The notes under the pieces were generated by a model. That model had not been told where the DNA came from and did no database searches. It was given only the letters and a program-made list of their open reading frames with translations. A program made the translations under genes and the position numbers. Positions 11,863 to 22,156 of a stretch of 64,000 nt of DNA are shown piece by piece (position 1 is the stretch's first letter; the number at the start of each line of letters is the position of its first letter). The DNA lies in NCBI RefSeq assembly GCF_021462225.1, contig NC_061794.1:49054914-49118913 (forward strand). The letters are read 5' to 3'. This stretch comes from Girardinichthys multiradiatus (Eukaryota > Chordata > Actinopteri > Cyprinodontiformes > Goodeidae).

Positions 11863-13835
11863 AGTCAAGTTTATTTATTTAGCGCTTTTCAGCAACAAGG
11901 CATCAAGGCGCTGAACATGAGGAAAAATATTACAATGATAAAGAAAATCAAACAGAGGTAATTAAAAAAATAAAGAGAATAGAATGATGGATAAGAAAAC
12001 AAAAGGAAAATTGGACTGAAAACTTAACTAATAATGTTTAGATGGCCCAGTCAAAGGCCGCTCTAAACAAATAAGTTTTTAATCTTGATTTGAAGCAACT
12101 TAGGGTTTCAGCGCTTTTCCAGTTTGCTGGGAGTTTATTCCAGATTAGTGGAGCATAAGAACTAAAAGCTGCTTCTCCATGTTTGGTTCTGGTTCTGGTT
12201 CTGCAGAGTGGATTTGAGCCAGAAGACCTGAGATGTCTGGGTGGTTGATCCACTGACAACAAGTCTGTAATGTATTTTGGTGCTAAACCATTCAGTGATT
12301 TATAGACTAACAGAAGTATTTTAAAGTCTATTCTCTGAGCTACAGGGAGCCAGTGTAGGGACTTTAGAACCGGGCCGATGTGCTCCACTTTCTTAGTTCT
12401 AGTGAGGACGTGGGCAGCAGCGTTCTGGATCAACTGCAGCTGTCTGATCGACTTTTTAGGCAGACCTGTGAAGACACCGTTGCAGTAATCAATTCTACTA
12501 AAGATGAACGCATGAATTAGTTTTTCAAGGTCCTGCTGAGACATTAGTCCTTTAATCCTGGAGATGTTCTTTAGGTGATAGAAGGCCGACCTAGTTACTG
12601 TCTTTATGTTCCTCTGAAGGTTCAGGTCTGAGTCCATCACTACACCCAGGTTTCCAGCCTGACTGGTGGTTTCTAGCTGTATTAACTGAAGCTGTGTGCT
12701 AACTTTTAAACGCTCTTCCTTTGGTCCAAAGATTATTAATTCAGTTTTGTTTTGATTCAGTTGAAGAAGATTCTGGCCCATCCAAGCATTGATTTCTTCT
12801 AAACATTTACCCAGCGCTTGAATGGGTTCATGGTCACCTGGTGACATAACGTATAACTGTGTGTCGTCTGCATAGTTATGATAACTTACGTTGTTGTTTA
12901 TTAAAATCTGAGTTAGGGGGAGCATGTAGATATTGAATAGGAGGGGCCCTAAGATGGACCCTTGGGGAACGCCACATGTGATTTTTGTGTCTCTGATGTA
13001 AAGTTACCTACTGACACAAAGAAGTCTCTGTCCTTCAAGTAGGATTTAAACCAGTTGAGTGCTGTACCAGAAAGGCCGACCCAGTTGTCCAGGTGCTCTA
13101 ATAAAATGGAGTGATCAACAGTGTCGAATGCTGCACTAAGGTCCAATAATACCAGCACTGTGGTTCTTCCACAGTCTACATTTATACGGATGTCATTGAA
13201 CACCTTGACAAGAGCAGTCTCTGTATTGTGGTGAGCAGGAAGCCTGACTGGAAGACATCGAAGCGGTTGGTCATTGTTAGGAAGTTGTTTAACTGTTGAA
13301 ACACAGATTTTTCAACAATCTTACTGATGAAGGGGAGGTTTGATATAGGCCTGTAGTTCTGTAGTAGCAGCTGGTCCAAGTTGCTCTTTTTCAATAGAGG
13401 TTTGATATTTGCTGTTTTTAGGGCCTGGAGGAAAACACCTGACAAAAGGGACGTGTTTATTATTGAAGTTAAATCAGATGTTATTACAGGCAAAGCTTTC
13501 TAAAGGAAAGCTGTGGGTAAAACATCGAGACAGCAGGAAGAAGAGCTTAGTTGCTGTACGATTTCTTCTAAGTTTTTATAGTTTATTTGGTGAAATTGGG
13601 AAATTTAGTCAAAATCAGTTCTAGTTGGAGACAACTTTGGTCCTGGAGTTAATGTGGATGTTCTGATTGCCTCTCTGATCTTTTGGGTTTTTTCAGTAAA
13701 GTATTTAGCAAATTCATTGCAGGTCCTGGTAGAGTGGAGTTCAGATGCTACAGTTACAGGAGGGTTTGTTAACCTGTCAACCGTGGCAAATAATGGACGA
13801 GCATTGTTAATGTTTTTACTGATGATCTCAGGGTG
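11863..13835 (-). mobile_element. L2-type LINE, 5'-truncated, broken reverse transcriptase
   Basis: Minus-strand frames at 13493-13182, 13203-12949 and 12925-12038 together give most of a non-LTR reverse transcriptase: LLQNYRPISNLPFISKIVEK, then LLDLSAAFDTVDHSILLEHL, then YADDTQLYV (catalytic pair DD). The C-terminal part reads [17 protein letters not shown] and [10 protein letters not shown]. The frames are shifted against each other, so the polymerase is not intact. Decayed N-terminal coding sequence continues to about 13835. The 3' tail at 11863-11900 has the GTCAAGTCAAGTTTATTTAT repeat usual for fish L2. No endonuclease domain is seen. Confidence 0.85.
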
Positions 13836-13839
13836 GAGC

Positions 13840-14860
13840 AGAGGAATGCTGCTTCTCCACGTTGGTTCTGGTTCTGTGGATGCAGAGTAGACTAAAACCA
13901 GAAGACCTGAGTGGTCTGGAAGGTTGATACAACAGCAATAGATCTTTAATCTATTTTAGTGCTAAGCCATTCAGTGTCTTATAAACTAACTGAAGTATTT
14001 TAGAGTCTATTCTCTGAGTTCCAGGAAGCCAGTGGAAGGACTTTAGAACTGGGCTGATGTTCTCTTCCTTCTAGGTTCTAGTGATGACCAGGCAGCAGCG
14101 TTCTGGATCAACTGCAGCTGTCTGATGGACCTTTTAGACAGACCCGTGAAGACACCGTTGCAGTGATCAATTCCACTAAAGATAAACACATGGAGGAGTT
14201 TCTCCAGGTCCTGCTGGACATTAGTCCTTTAATCCTGGAGATGTTCTTCAGGTGATAGAAGGCTGACTAAGTGACTGTCTTTATGTGGTTCTGGAGGTTC
14301 AGGTCCATCACTACACCACATTTCAGGCCTGATCAGTAGTTTCTAGCTGTAGAAACTGAAGCTGTGTTCTGACTCTTGATTGCTCCTCCTTTGGTCCAGA
14401 AATAATGACTTTAGTTTTGTTTTTATTTAACTAAAGAAAATTATAATTTATCCACGCATTGATTTGTTCTATGGTTCGACCCGATGTTTGAATAGGTCCA
14501 TAGTCACCTGGAGACATTTATTGTAGAGCTGCGTATCATCTGCATAGTCAGAGTAACTTATCTGGACCTGAACTAGGGGGGAGCATGTCCACATTGAATA
14601 GGAATAGGAAGGGGTTCCAGGATGGAACCTTGGGGAACCCCACATATGACCTTTATCTACTGTGATGTAAAATTACCTGCTGACACAAAAAGTCCCTGTC
14701 CTTCAGGTGAGCCTCAAACTAGCAAAGTGCTGTACCAGAAAGCCCGACCCAGTTCCCCAGGCGCTCCAGTAATAAACCGTGGTCAATAGTGTCGAATGAT
14801 GAGCTGAGGTCCAATAATACCAGCACTGGGGTTCTTCCAGTATGCATTCATGCACATAGA
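13840..14860 (-). mobile_element. Second, more decayed L2 LINE fragment
   Basis: Its sequence follows the 12170-13180 portion of the neighbouring L2 line by line (for example CTGGATCAACTGCAGCTGTC, and GGAACCTTGGGGAACCCCAC versus GGACCCTTGGGGAACGCCAC), with many small indels. Same orientation, so two truncated copies lie side by side. Confidence 0.8.
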
Positions 14861-14869
14861 CCTCTGCAA

Positions 14870-15580
14870 CCCTGCACAGATAACCAAGTACTGAGACATG
14901 ACATGGATGGATTTAAATGAATTTCCTTAAAACAGGATCAAGTTTCCTCTGGTTCTGTAATTCTTCCAGAACAGTTTAATAAACGATCAGGTGATTTTCA
15001 TCTGAATCTGTTGCTGCCTGAATGGAGGACAGAAGATAAATACAGAAACATGACCTCTGACCTGACAAACACCTGAGCTCACTTTGGGTCAGCAAACAGA
15101 AGTCAAAAAATATTCACTAAAATAAACACAAAAAATACATGAAGTCAGAAAATGATTGAAATTTGAAAATAAAATGCATAAATCAATGATTTTACTGATA
15201 AAATACAGAAAAATGTTAAATTATACTTGAATAAATAATACTAATTATCATAACTATTGTATATATATATATATATATATATATAACAAAAAACCTGAAT
15301 TCATTATACGTTTGTTTACATGATTCATTTATTTTCTATATTTCTATAATTATTCCTCCATTTTTGTCAAATTAATTTTCGGATTGATGGATGAAGATTA
15401 ATAAATGATCTTTCTTCTTCCAGAACAAGAAACGTTTCCTTTCTAAATCTGGTTTCTAATCGCCTAGACCTGAACATCTACTCTTACCTCAGGAACTCCA
15501 GCTGGGTCCAACTGTTGGAGAAACATCTGAGCAGAACACCAGTGATTTAAAGAACCAAACACCTGCACGGTTTGGGTTTC
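14870..15580. other. AT-rich spacer with (AT)n
   Basis: No gene seen. A pure (AT)n run of about 24 bases lies near 15261-15284. The stretch lies between L2 LINE DNA and the 3' end of the GATA gene. Confidence 0.5.
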
Positions 15581-15587
15581 ATGTTAC

Positions 15588-15593
15588 TTTATT
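15588..15593 (-). terminator. Poly(A) signal of the GATA gene
   Basis: TTTATT on the plus strand reads AATAAA on the minus strand, about 300 bases after the GATA stop codon. It is the first consensus signal downstream. Confidence 0.55.
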
Positions 15594-15892
15594 ACAGAAA
15601 ACAGAAGAAGAGTTTATTAAAAGCTGCTGAAGGACATTACAGAGAATGTTCTGGTTTCTATGATTCATAACTGCTGTTTTTAGCCAAGGCAGGACAAAAA
15701 CCCAATCAGTCTGAACCAAGGAACCATGTTTTAACTGAAATACGTTGATCTAAGCTCTGAAAACATCTGGATTAAAACAGCTGCAGAGAAAACTCAGTCT
15801 ATGGAATATTCCCTCTGAGGAACCGAACCACAGCCTGTATTCATCCACACAGCAACAACTAGGTCCAGAACCCCCAGCATAACCGGTCCAGT

Positions 15893-18800
15893 TTACCACA
15901 GAGTGGAGGAGTGGGAAGCCAATGGGATAGGAGGGATCAGTGCAGACAGCAAGCTTCCTGATTGGTCAGCTCTATTCCTGCCTATCCTCTTATTCGCTGC
16001 TTTTCTCTTCCTGGTTTGAATTGCTTCTTTTTTCAGGATCAGCGGCCGTTGGACCTGCAGACAGGAGGGTCAGAGCTCAGAGAGGTTCTGTTGGTATTAC
16101 AGGTTCCCTGCTGAAGTCTGGAACACTGTGTGCAGGAAGACGGAAGGTCAAAGGTTACAGGTGCAGTTTGTAGAACACAGATGAAACCAGATATTTACAT
16201 CCACTGTTTAAAAGAGAAACTGTCTGACATTAAACCTGGTTCAGGTCCGTTCGGATCAACATTATTTCACTTTGCTATATGTTAGAATGATGAGAGAAGT
16301 TAATTAAAATGGTAAATGGACTGAACTTCTATAGCACCTTTCCAGTCATACAGACCACTCAAAGCACTTTACACTAGAGCCACATTCACCCAATCATTAA
16401 CGCTCACACATTCATACACTGATAGGTTGGCAACTTGAGGTTAAGTGCCTTGCCCAGGTGCACAGGGACATATGGCAGGAGGAAGCTGGAATTGAACCCA
16501 CAACCTTCTGATTGCTAGACAACTACTCTTCCTACTGAACCACAGTTCCCAGCCATCACTTCATCCTTTAAACTGTCTGACTCGGGTCAAATGTTCTGGG
16601 TTTTCTTCCACAGGCTTCTCACAACTGCAGTTTAGTCCAATTCCTCCTGACAGAACCGGTCTAACTGGGCCCGGTGAGGCCTACTTGCTCACACTCACCT
16701 TTTCATGTCCTCTAGGACTGGGACCAGGACTTTGTGAGGGACACTCCAGAATCTGGACTCTATTGTCCTTCAGTCCCTTCGTAAGTAATCTGTTGGTCTG
16801 CTGAGGAACATGGTCCATCTGAAGACCCATTTGTCTTCAGATGTTGCTTCAATATTTCCACATAATGTTCTTTCCTCATGAGCCCATCTATTCTGTGAAG
16901 ACACCCCACAGCATGATGCTGCCACCCCTTTACCTCACAGTTAGGATGCTGTTCTCAGGCTTCAAACTTCCTCCTCAATCCTCCAAATGTATCGATGGAC
17001 ATTATGTCCAAACGCTTCAGTGTTGGTCCCATCAGACCTGAGGACATGTCTCCGGACTTTAACCTTTTTAGCCCTAGGGTCCCCTTCCAAGGGGACCTGG
17101 CATCTTTAGCAACAATAACGCACTCGTAGCTGACTAACTCGTGTATAACATTTCAATTGCTTGTCGTGTTGACACCAGACTGGCTCCAGATGTCACTCAG
17201 ATGTTTCAGTTACAATTTATTCTGTTTATTTTCTTCTTTACATACAAAAGTAAGAGCTTTTGTATGTAAACGTCTGTTTTTGTTAGGCAGAATTTAGGTT
17301 TTTGCATTCAAACCTCATTTACTCAGGCCCAGAAAAATGTACTCTCAAATTTTCACATCCACATCATCCTCCAGGACGTTTCTGTTAGTTGATACCAAGA
17401 GTAGCAGTTTAGGCATTGTACCTTATGAAAGTATGAGTCTCCCTAGGGCTTAATTTACAAACTGTGATCTGGCTTCTTCCTCTCTGAGCTGAGTGGCCTT
17501 TCAGCCCATGTTGCTACAGGACTGGTTTCACTGTGGATGATGACTCTCTGAGCAGCTTCAGCAGCATCTTCACAAGAACCCATTTATCTCTGGGACACAG
17601 AACCCGTCCGGACATTCTCATGCTGTTTATACTTGCAGAGAAGTTTTTGAGCAGATAAACAGGGAACCTTCAGGCATCTGGAAATTGGAGCCAAGGATGA
17701 ACCAGACCTGTGGAGGTCTATTGTTCTCTGGGCTGACTGGAGATGTTGCCTTAAGCTACACCAGAAGCTCACAAGACATGACATCATGTTTAAAGGAGTG
17801 GAGATCTCAGTGTATGTAAACTTCTGACTTTACAGAGGGGATTTGGATTAATTCTGTTCTCTCATTATTCTGACGGCTATCGGGCAGAAATATTAATGTT
17901 AATCCTAACTGAGCTCAAACAGGAAGAGTTTAGTCTGATTCATGTCAGACTGGGAGAAACATGGTTTCTGCTGTAGATGTTGCAGAACCTGGTGCAGTTT
18001 GTAGTAGAGTCCACAGGCGTTGCAGACAGGTTCTCCTGCAGCGTTCCTCCTCCACAGAGAGGTCGTTTCCGTCTCACAATTAGAACATCGAGTTCCTTTT
18101 CTGGCTGCCGCCGTCTGAAAACAAAGAAAACACGTAAAGGTGCTGCAGAAAGCCGAGAACTTAACTGCTCAGCAGGTGAATATTCAGTCTTCAGTCCAAC
18201 TGGTGTCCACAGTTCAGAACTGAAGAACTGATACAGGTGAAGACAGTCACCGATAATAACTTCACAGAACCTCAGTCCAAAATACTGGAACAGGCCCTTC
18301 AAGGACTTTTGGTTCTAGATGTCCTCAGATGGATGGATGGATGGAAGCAGCTGTTTAACTCTTCAGATGTTTGTGTGTTTGAGCTCATATTCTCCATGTT
18401 TTCCCATCTGGGCTCAAATGAAACGGTGCCATGTGACGGGTGACCCGGTTGGCGTTGATGGTTTTAGGGGAAAAGGAAGGTTTGTTCTGTCCATTTGAAC
18501 CAAACTAAATGACCTAATGACTCCAGTTAGGAGCATTGATGACTTCACTAGACCTCCAGGATTAAAGGACCAAAGTTCTGATGACAGGAAGTTTTATTGT
18601 AATTTGAACATTTATTTAGACTTTAGGATAAATACTTTTTACATCCCATCTAAATTAAATTTAAAAGGTCAGAAACATTATCCAGGATTTTTACCTATCC
18701 AGGGGTCTTTTTGTCTCGGGTCTGTGGGTTTAATCCGAGAACTTCCTGATGACGCCTCATCACACTTCCTGTACCTGTCCCTTCATCCTGCAGCTGACCC

Positions 18801-21193
18801 AATAGTTTCTATGGCAACCTGTTGTTGTGTATCATTGTGTTCTGGTGCTCACCGCTCTCCTCTTCGGCCTCAGCAGCGGCTCGTTCTGGTTGCTGGTGCC
18901 GTTTTCCTGCCCGAGGCTGCAGGTGTAACACAGGTGTTTACCTGCTGCGTCCCTCCTCCACAGGAGGGCGCTGTTCGTCCCGCAGCTCGCACACTCACGC
19001 TGCTCTGCACAAAAACAACACATGCACAGGTGTGGTAACTGCTGTGACTGCTCTCAGGTGTGTTTCTATGATTAGTTGGACTGGCCCAGGCTTTAACCAA
19101 TCACAGACTCCGCTGCATTAAGTCTATGGTGAACATGTCTCACAGGTGAACTCTCACCTGGGTCACACCAGTCAGATGAAGACGAAGAGGAGCCACAGAA
19201 GCCGGGTGGTGAGGGGTGGAGGAAGTTACGGGGTGGAGTCAGAGTATGATGCCCAAAGAAGGAGGAATACAGAGGAGGAGGAGGAGGAGGAGGAGGAGGA
19301 GGAGGAGGAGGAGGAGGAGGAGGAGGAGGAGGGCTGTAAGAGGAGCTGACTGACTGACAGCTGACATCGTCCAATCGGTGGGAGCTCCTAAGGAGCTGCA
19401 GGCTGGCTTCACCAGATAGCCACTGTGATTGGACGAGCGGATCTGAGGGGGTGGGATCAAACTGGGAAAGAAATTCAGATTTTAAAACAGTTCATTGACT
19501 TCAGTCCAAGACGTTCATCTATGAAGCCCATTTAAACAGAACTGAGGCTGTGAACTACGAAGAGCTTGAGTCAAACTACAGGAACCAAACTAAACGAGAC
19601 AACGAGGTGCAATTAAATCAGTAAAAACACAACAACTTCTGAATCCACTAAAGGTTGATGATCCAGTGGATCTAAGGTCAGGTAGAAAGATCTCAGTCTC
19701 CCTGAACGGAGCAGGGAGTCCATGAATCAGTAAACCTCCATCACCTTTACATTTCAATCTGGATCTTTGAACATCTGGGAAACTGGCAGGTTGACTGTGG
19801 TGGACTTCCTGGTGTGAGGAGGACTGGGATGATGTGTTCAGGGTTCATAGAGCATTCTGTACAGTCTGTAGATGGTGGAGACATGACTGATCCAGTCACA
19901 GAGCAGCACAGTAACCCAGTCAGGATGTTATCAAAGCATGAAGCACACGTTCCAGGTCCAACTTCAGAGAGTTCTCAAGCAATATACTCAGGTTCCTAAC
20001 AGAACAGCCAAGGAGCCAAGATGAGCACATCTGTTACTGGACCTGGGTTTTCCAGAACAAACAAGTTCCATCTTATCATCATGACCTAAAAAATGTAACT
20101 TTTTACATCTCCTAAGACTCAGTAATGGTTCCTGTAGATTTCATCAGCAAAAAGAACTGATAGCATCTGCAAAGTAATGAAGAGGAACAGTAATTTTTCT
20201 TAAAATAGACCCAAAAGGCAGCATAAACAACATGATGACCAGGGGACCAAAGATGGGCCCCTGGTCATCATGAACATGAACTACAGCATTACCAGCTCCA
20301 GAGGTCTGAACCTCCAGAAATAGAATCATGATGAGCTTTCAAACCTTACTGGACGTTTTCACAACTGTTACTGGTGAATAAAAATCTAGTTTTTCTAAAA
20401 CCTGTTGACAGTTTTAACACAAATAAAGGAGCATTCTGAAACTGGGCTCAGGATTAGAGAAGAAACGACAGATCACCTGAAAATGTACAAAATAAAAACA
20501 CAGATTTATTCAGTTTGGATAAAAATACAGGCTGCATGAGTTTGCATGTTCTCCCTGTGCATGCGTAGGTTCTCACCGGGTTCTCCGGCTTCCCCCCTCA
20601 GTCCAAAAACATGACTGCTAGGTAAACTGGTCTCTCTAAATTGCCCTTAGGCGTGAATGAGTGGTTGTTTGTCCTGTATGTGCAATAATACGCTGATAAA
20701 ACAACTAAAATATGATTTACATACATGTACACGATGTACATGAGAACAAAGCTTTTACCGCTGAAGGTGGTTGATGAAGCCTGCAGGACGTTAACATGTG
20801 ATCAGCTTAAACACATCAAGAACTCATCCTTGGCTCCCAAACTTCATCATGTTTTCTACAACAGCTCTCCTAACATCACTTCAATTATGGGATGTTTTGA
20901 GACAGAAAACAAAAGCTTAAAAACATTTCACTCAAAAATGTGTCAAAACATCCCAGAAAGACGAAGGTTCCTCGAATCACTGAAGTCATCTGTTTCTAAC
21001 AAGCTTCAGGTTAAAACCGGATTCAATTTAACTCAAGGTCCATTAAAGGCTAATTGGGTTTGTTTCCATCATCATCATCATCATCATCACAACACAAGTT
21101 TCTGACCTTCATGCTGAACCCTGATGATCTTTCACACCCAGTGGCTGGAGAAGCTGGGGACCAACCCGCTGACGGAAATAAATCTGAAATCAT
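15893..21193 (-). CDS. GATA zinc-finger transcription factor (gata1-like), complete, five coding exons
   Basis: A nuclear regulator that binds (A/T)GATA(A/G). Exons on the minus strand: 21193-21107, 19461-19158, 19004-18853, 18114-17989 and 16054-15893, phases 0, 1, 0, 0, all with AG/GT borders; product 276 aa. The ATG at 21193 follows a CTCATAG acceptor, so the 5' UTR is spliced. Exon 2 is a transactivation-type region with about 20 prolines, then [13 protein letters not shown]. Exon 3 holds the N-finger (C-x2-C-x17-C-x2-C). Exon 4 holds a canonical C-finger with [19 protein letters not shown]. Exon 5 starts [18 protein letters not shown], the basic tail that follows the C-finger in GATA factors; the KLH(N/Q)/V(N/Q)RPL intron site matches family gene structure. 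The donor after exon 4 is GTTCTG, weak but phase-correct. The N-finger has lost the usual CNACGLYHKMNG and reads [11 protein letters not shown]. Gata1 is favoured because it evolves fastest and uxt is nearby; GATA2/3-type paralogues are not excluded. Confidence 0.88.
16305..16560 (-). repeat. Short interspersed repeat in the last GATA intron
   Basis: Begins near AAATGGTAAATGGACTGAAC and includes CCACTCAAAGCACTTTACAC and GTTAAGTGCCTTGCCCAGG, ending in an ACTGAACCACAGTTCCCAGC line. This is a widespread fish SINE/LINE-tail family. Confidence 0.5.
16600..17830 (-). mobile_element. Tc1-like relic, antisense, interrupted by a MITE
   Basis: Antisense landmarks on both sides of an insertion: CACAGCATGATGCTGCCACC near 16909 and GTCCCATCAGACCTGAGGAC on the left; CTGTGATCTGGCTTCTTCC and AGTGTATGTAAACTTCTGAC on the right. 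It lies in the last GATA intron. Confidence 0.6.
17071..17450. mobile_element. Small inverted-repeat element nested in the Tc1-like relic
   Basis: About 380 bases bounded by GCCCTAGGG on the left and CCCTAGGGC on the right, with TTAA close outside on both sides (near 17059 and 17450). It splits the Tc1-like relic cleanly. TTAA target and CCCTAG ends suggest a piggyBac-type MITE, but the left TTAA is eight bases outside the repeat, so this is tentative. Confidence 0.45.
17989..18114 (-). CDS. GATA C-finger exon
   Basis: 42 codons, phase 0-0. Starts [13 protein letters not shown] and continues [18 protein letters not shown] then [11 protein letters not shown]. All four zinc cysteines, the LWRRN signature and [11 protein letters not shown] are kept, so specific DNA binding is expected. 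Confidence 0.92.
18853..19004 (-). CDS. GATA N-finger exon, degenerate
   Basis: Reads [19 protein letters not shown], then [12 protein letters not shown], then [11 protein letters not shown]. Spacing C-x2-C-x17-C-x2-C is exact. The post-finger helix normally reading NACGLYHKMNGQ is replaced. The second pair, CYTC, lacks the conserved Asn. The basic linker RPKRR is kept. Confidence 0.88.
19272..19333 (-). repeat. In-frame GAG/CTC triplet run coding for polyproline
   Basis: About 20 uninterrupted triplets inside GATA exon 2. On the coding strand they read CCT, giving a proline run after SSSYS. Length variation between individuals is likely from its purity. Confidence 0.9.
19770..20400 (-). mobile_element. 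Very decayed L2-like LINE fragment
   Basis: Antisense phrases such as GGACCAAAGATGGGCCCCTG parallel the L2 copy near 12940. Stops are frequent. It lies in the first coding intron of the GATA gene. Confidence 0.35.
20520..20700 (+). repeat. LINE 3'-tail repeat
   Basis: Contains GTTTGCATGTTCTCCCTGTG, CAGTCCAAAAACATGACTGC and CTCTCTAAATTGCCCTTAGG, a familiar order in fish LINE-derived tails. Same family as 5270-5520. Confidence 0.5.
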
Positions 21194-21203
21194 CTCTGTT
21201 CTT

Positions 21204-22156
21204 CTATGAGGAGACAAACCAGAGTGAGAGCTCTGTCTGATCACAGAGGATCTCTGATCCAACAACAAGAACAGACATCAAATAAGACAGAAAGGAAAGA
21301 CTAACGATATGCTGGACCAGGAGAAGCTGAGGAGCTGCTCTGGCTCTGAGGTTTCCTCTGAGGGGTGAGGGACACTGCAGCCTGAAGAGGTGGAGGAAGA
21401 AGAGGAAGTTTCTGGCTCCGCCCACAAACCCCGAGCTAATTGTTTCTAGTCTTAAACAATGAAACTGGGTCATTCTGTACTGTCAGAACATGAGACTCAG
21501 CGGGCTGTGGAAAAATCTGATGAAAGGGAAGGTCTTTTACCTGAGTTGGACCTCAGGTTGTGTCCATTATTTCTTGCAGCCTGATTTTCCACCTTAAATC
21601 CTGGAATCAAAAAAACGACTGGAATGTTTGTCAGATCAATGTGACCTTTTAAAGTTCACTTTAAACCAGAACCATCATCCTGCAACCGTGAAGACTATAC
21701 TGGCCTTCCCAGTAACACCAGTGTACAAGTGCAGGCCTAAGGTCCTTATACTGGTTTCCACTTTCCTATTGGACTGAACGTTGTTCTGGAGTCTGCAGAG
21801 TCTGAACCTTGAACTGTTTCAGGATAATGTTCTCTGGAGATGGAGGAGCTTCTGGGTGATGCTACCCCCTGCTGGAATCAGAAAAAAATGGGCTCTGGAT
21901 GTTTTCCTCTGAGACTGGCTGAAGTTCTCCATTCAAACATCTGCCTGAAGGTGCAATCAGGACATGATCACCAACCACTGGGTTTCCATGGAAACACGTC
22001 CATTAGACAACTCATAAAGCAGCTGCCTGATCCTGATGCAAGAACAAACCAAACTGCAGGTTAAAATGTTTCCAGACTTTCATTTCATCTGAGTTCAGCT
22101 CGGTTCAGAAGTTCTGTTCATGTCACCCCCCAACAAATCCAACAGGTCGAGTTGGT
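21204..22156. other. Spacer between the GATA start and the cdk20 3' end
   Basis: No supported coding exon. It must hold the GATA 5' UTR exon or promoter and the cdk20 3' UTR. A (CAT)n patch lies just inside the GATA intron near 21067-21089. Confidence 0.4.

Noticed and set aside
19146..19349. Plus-strand polyglutamate frame and minus-strand polyleucine frame
   Set aside because: Other readings of the GAG/CTC run. Only the polyproline frame fits the GATA exon phases.
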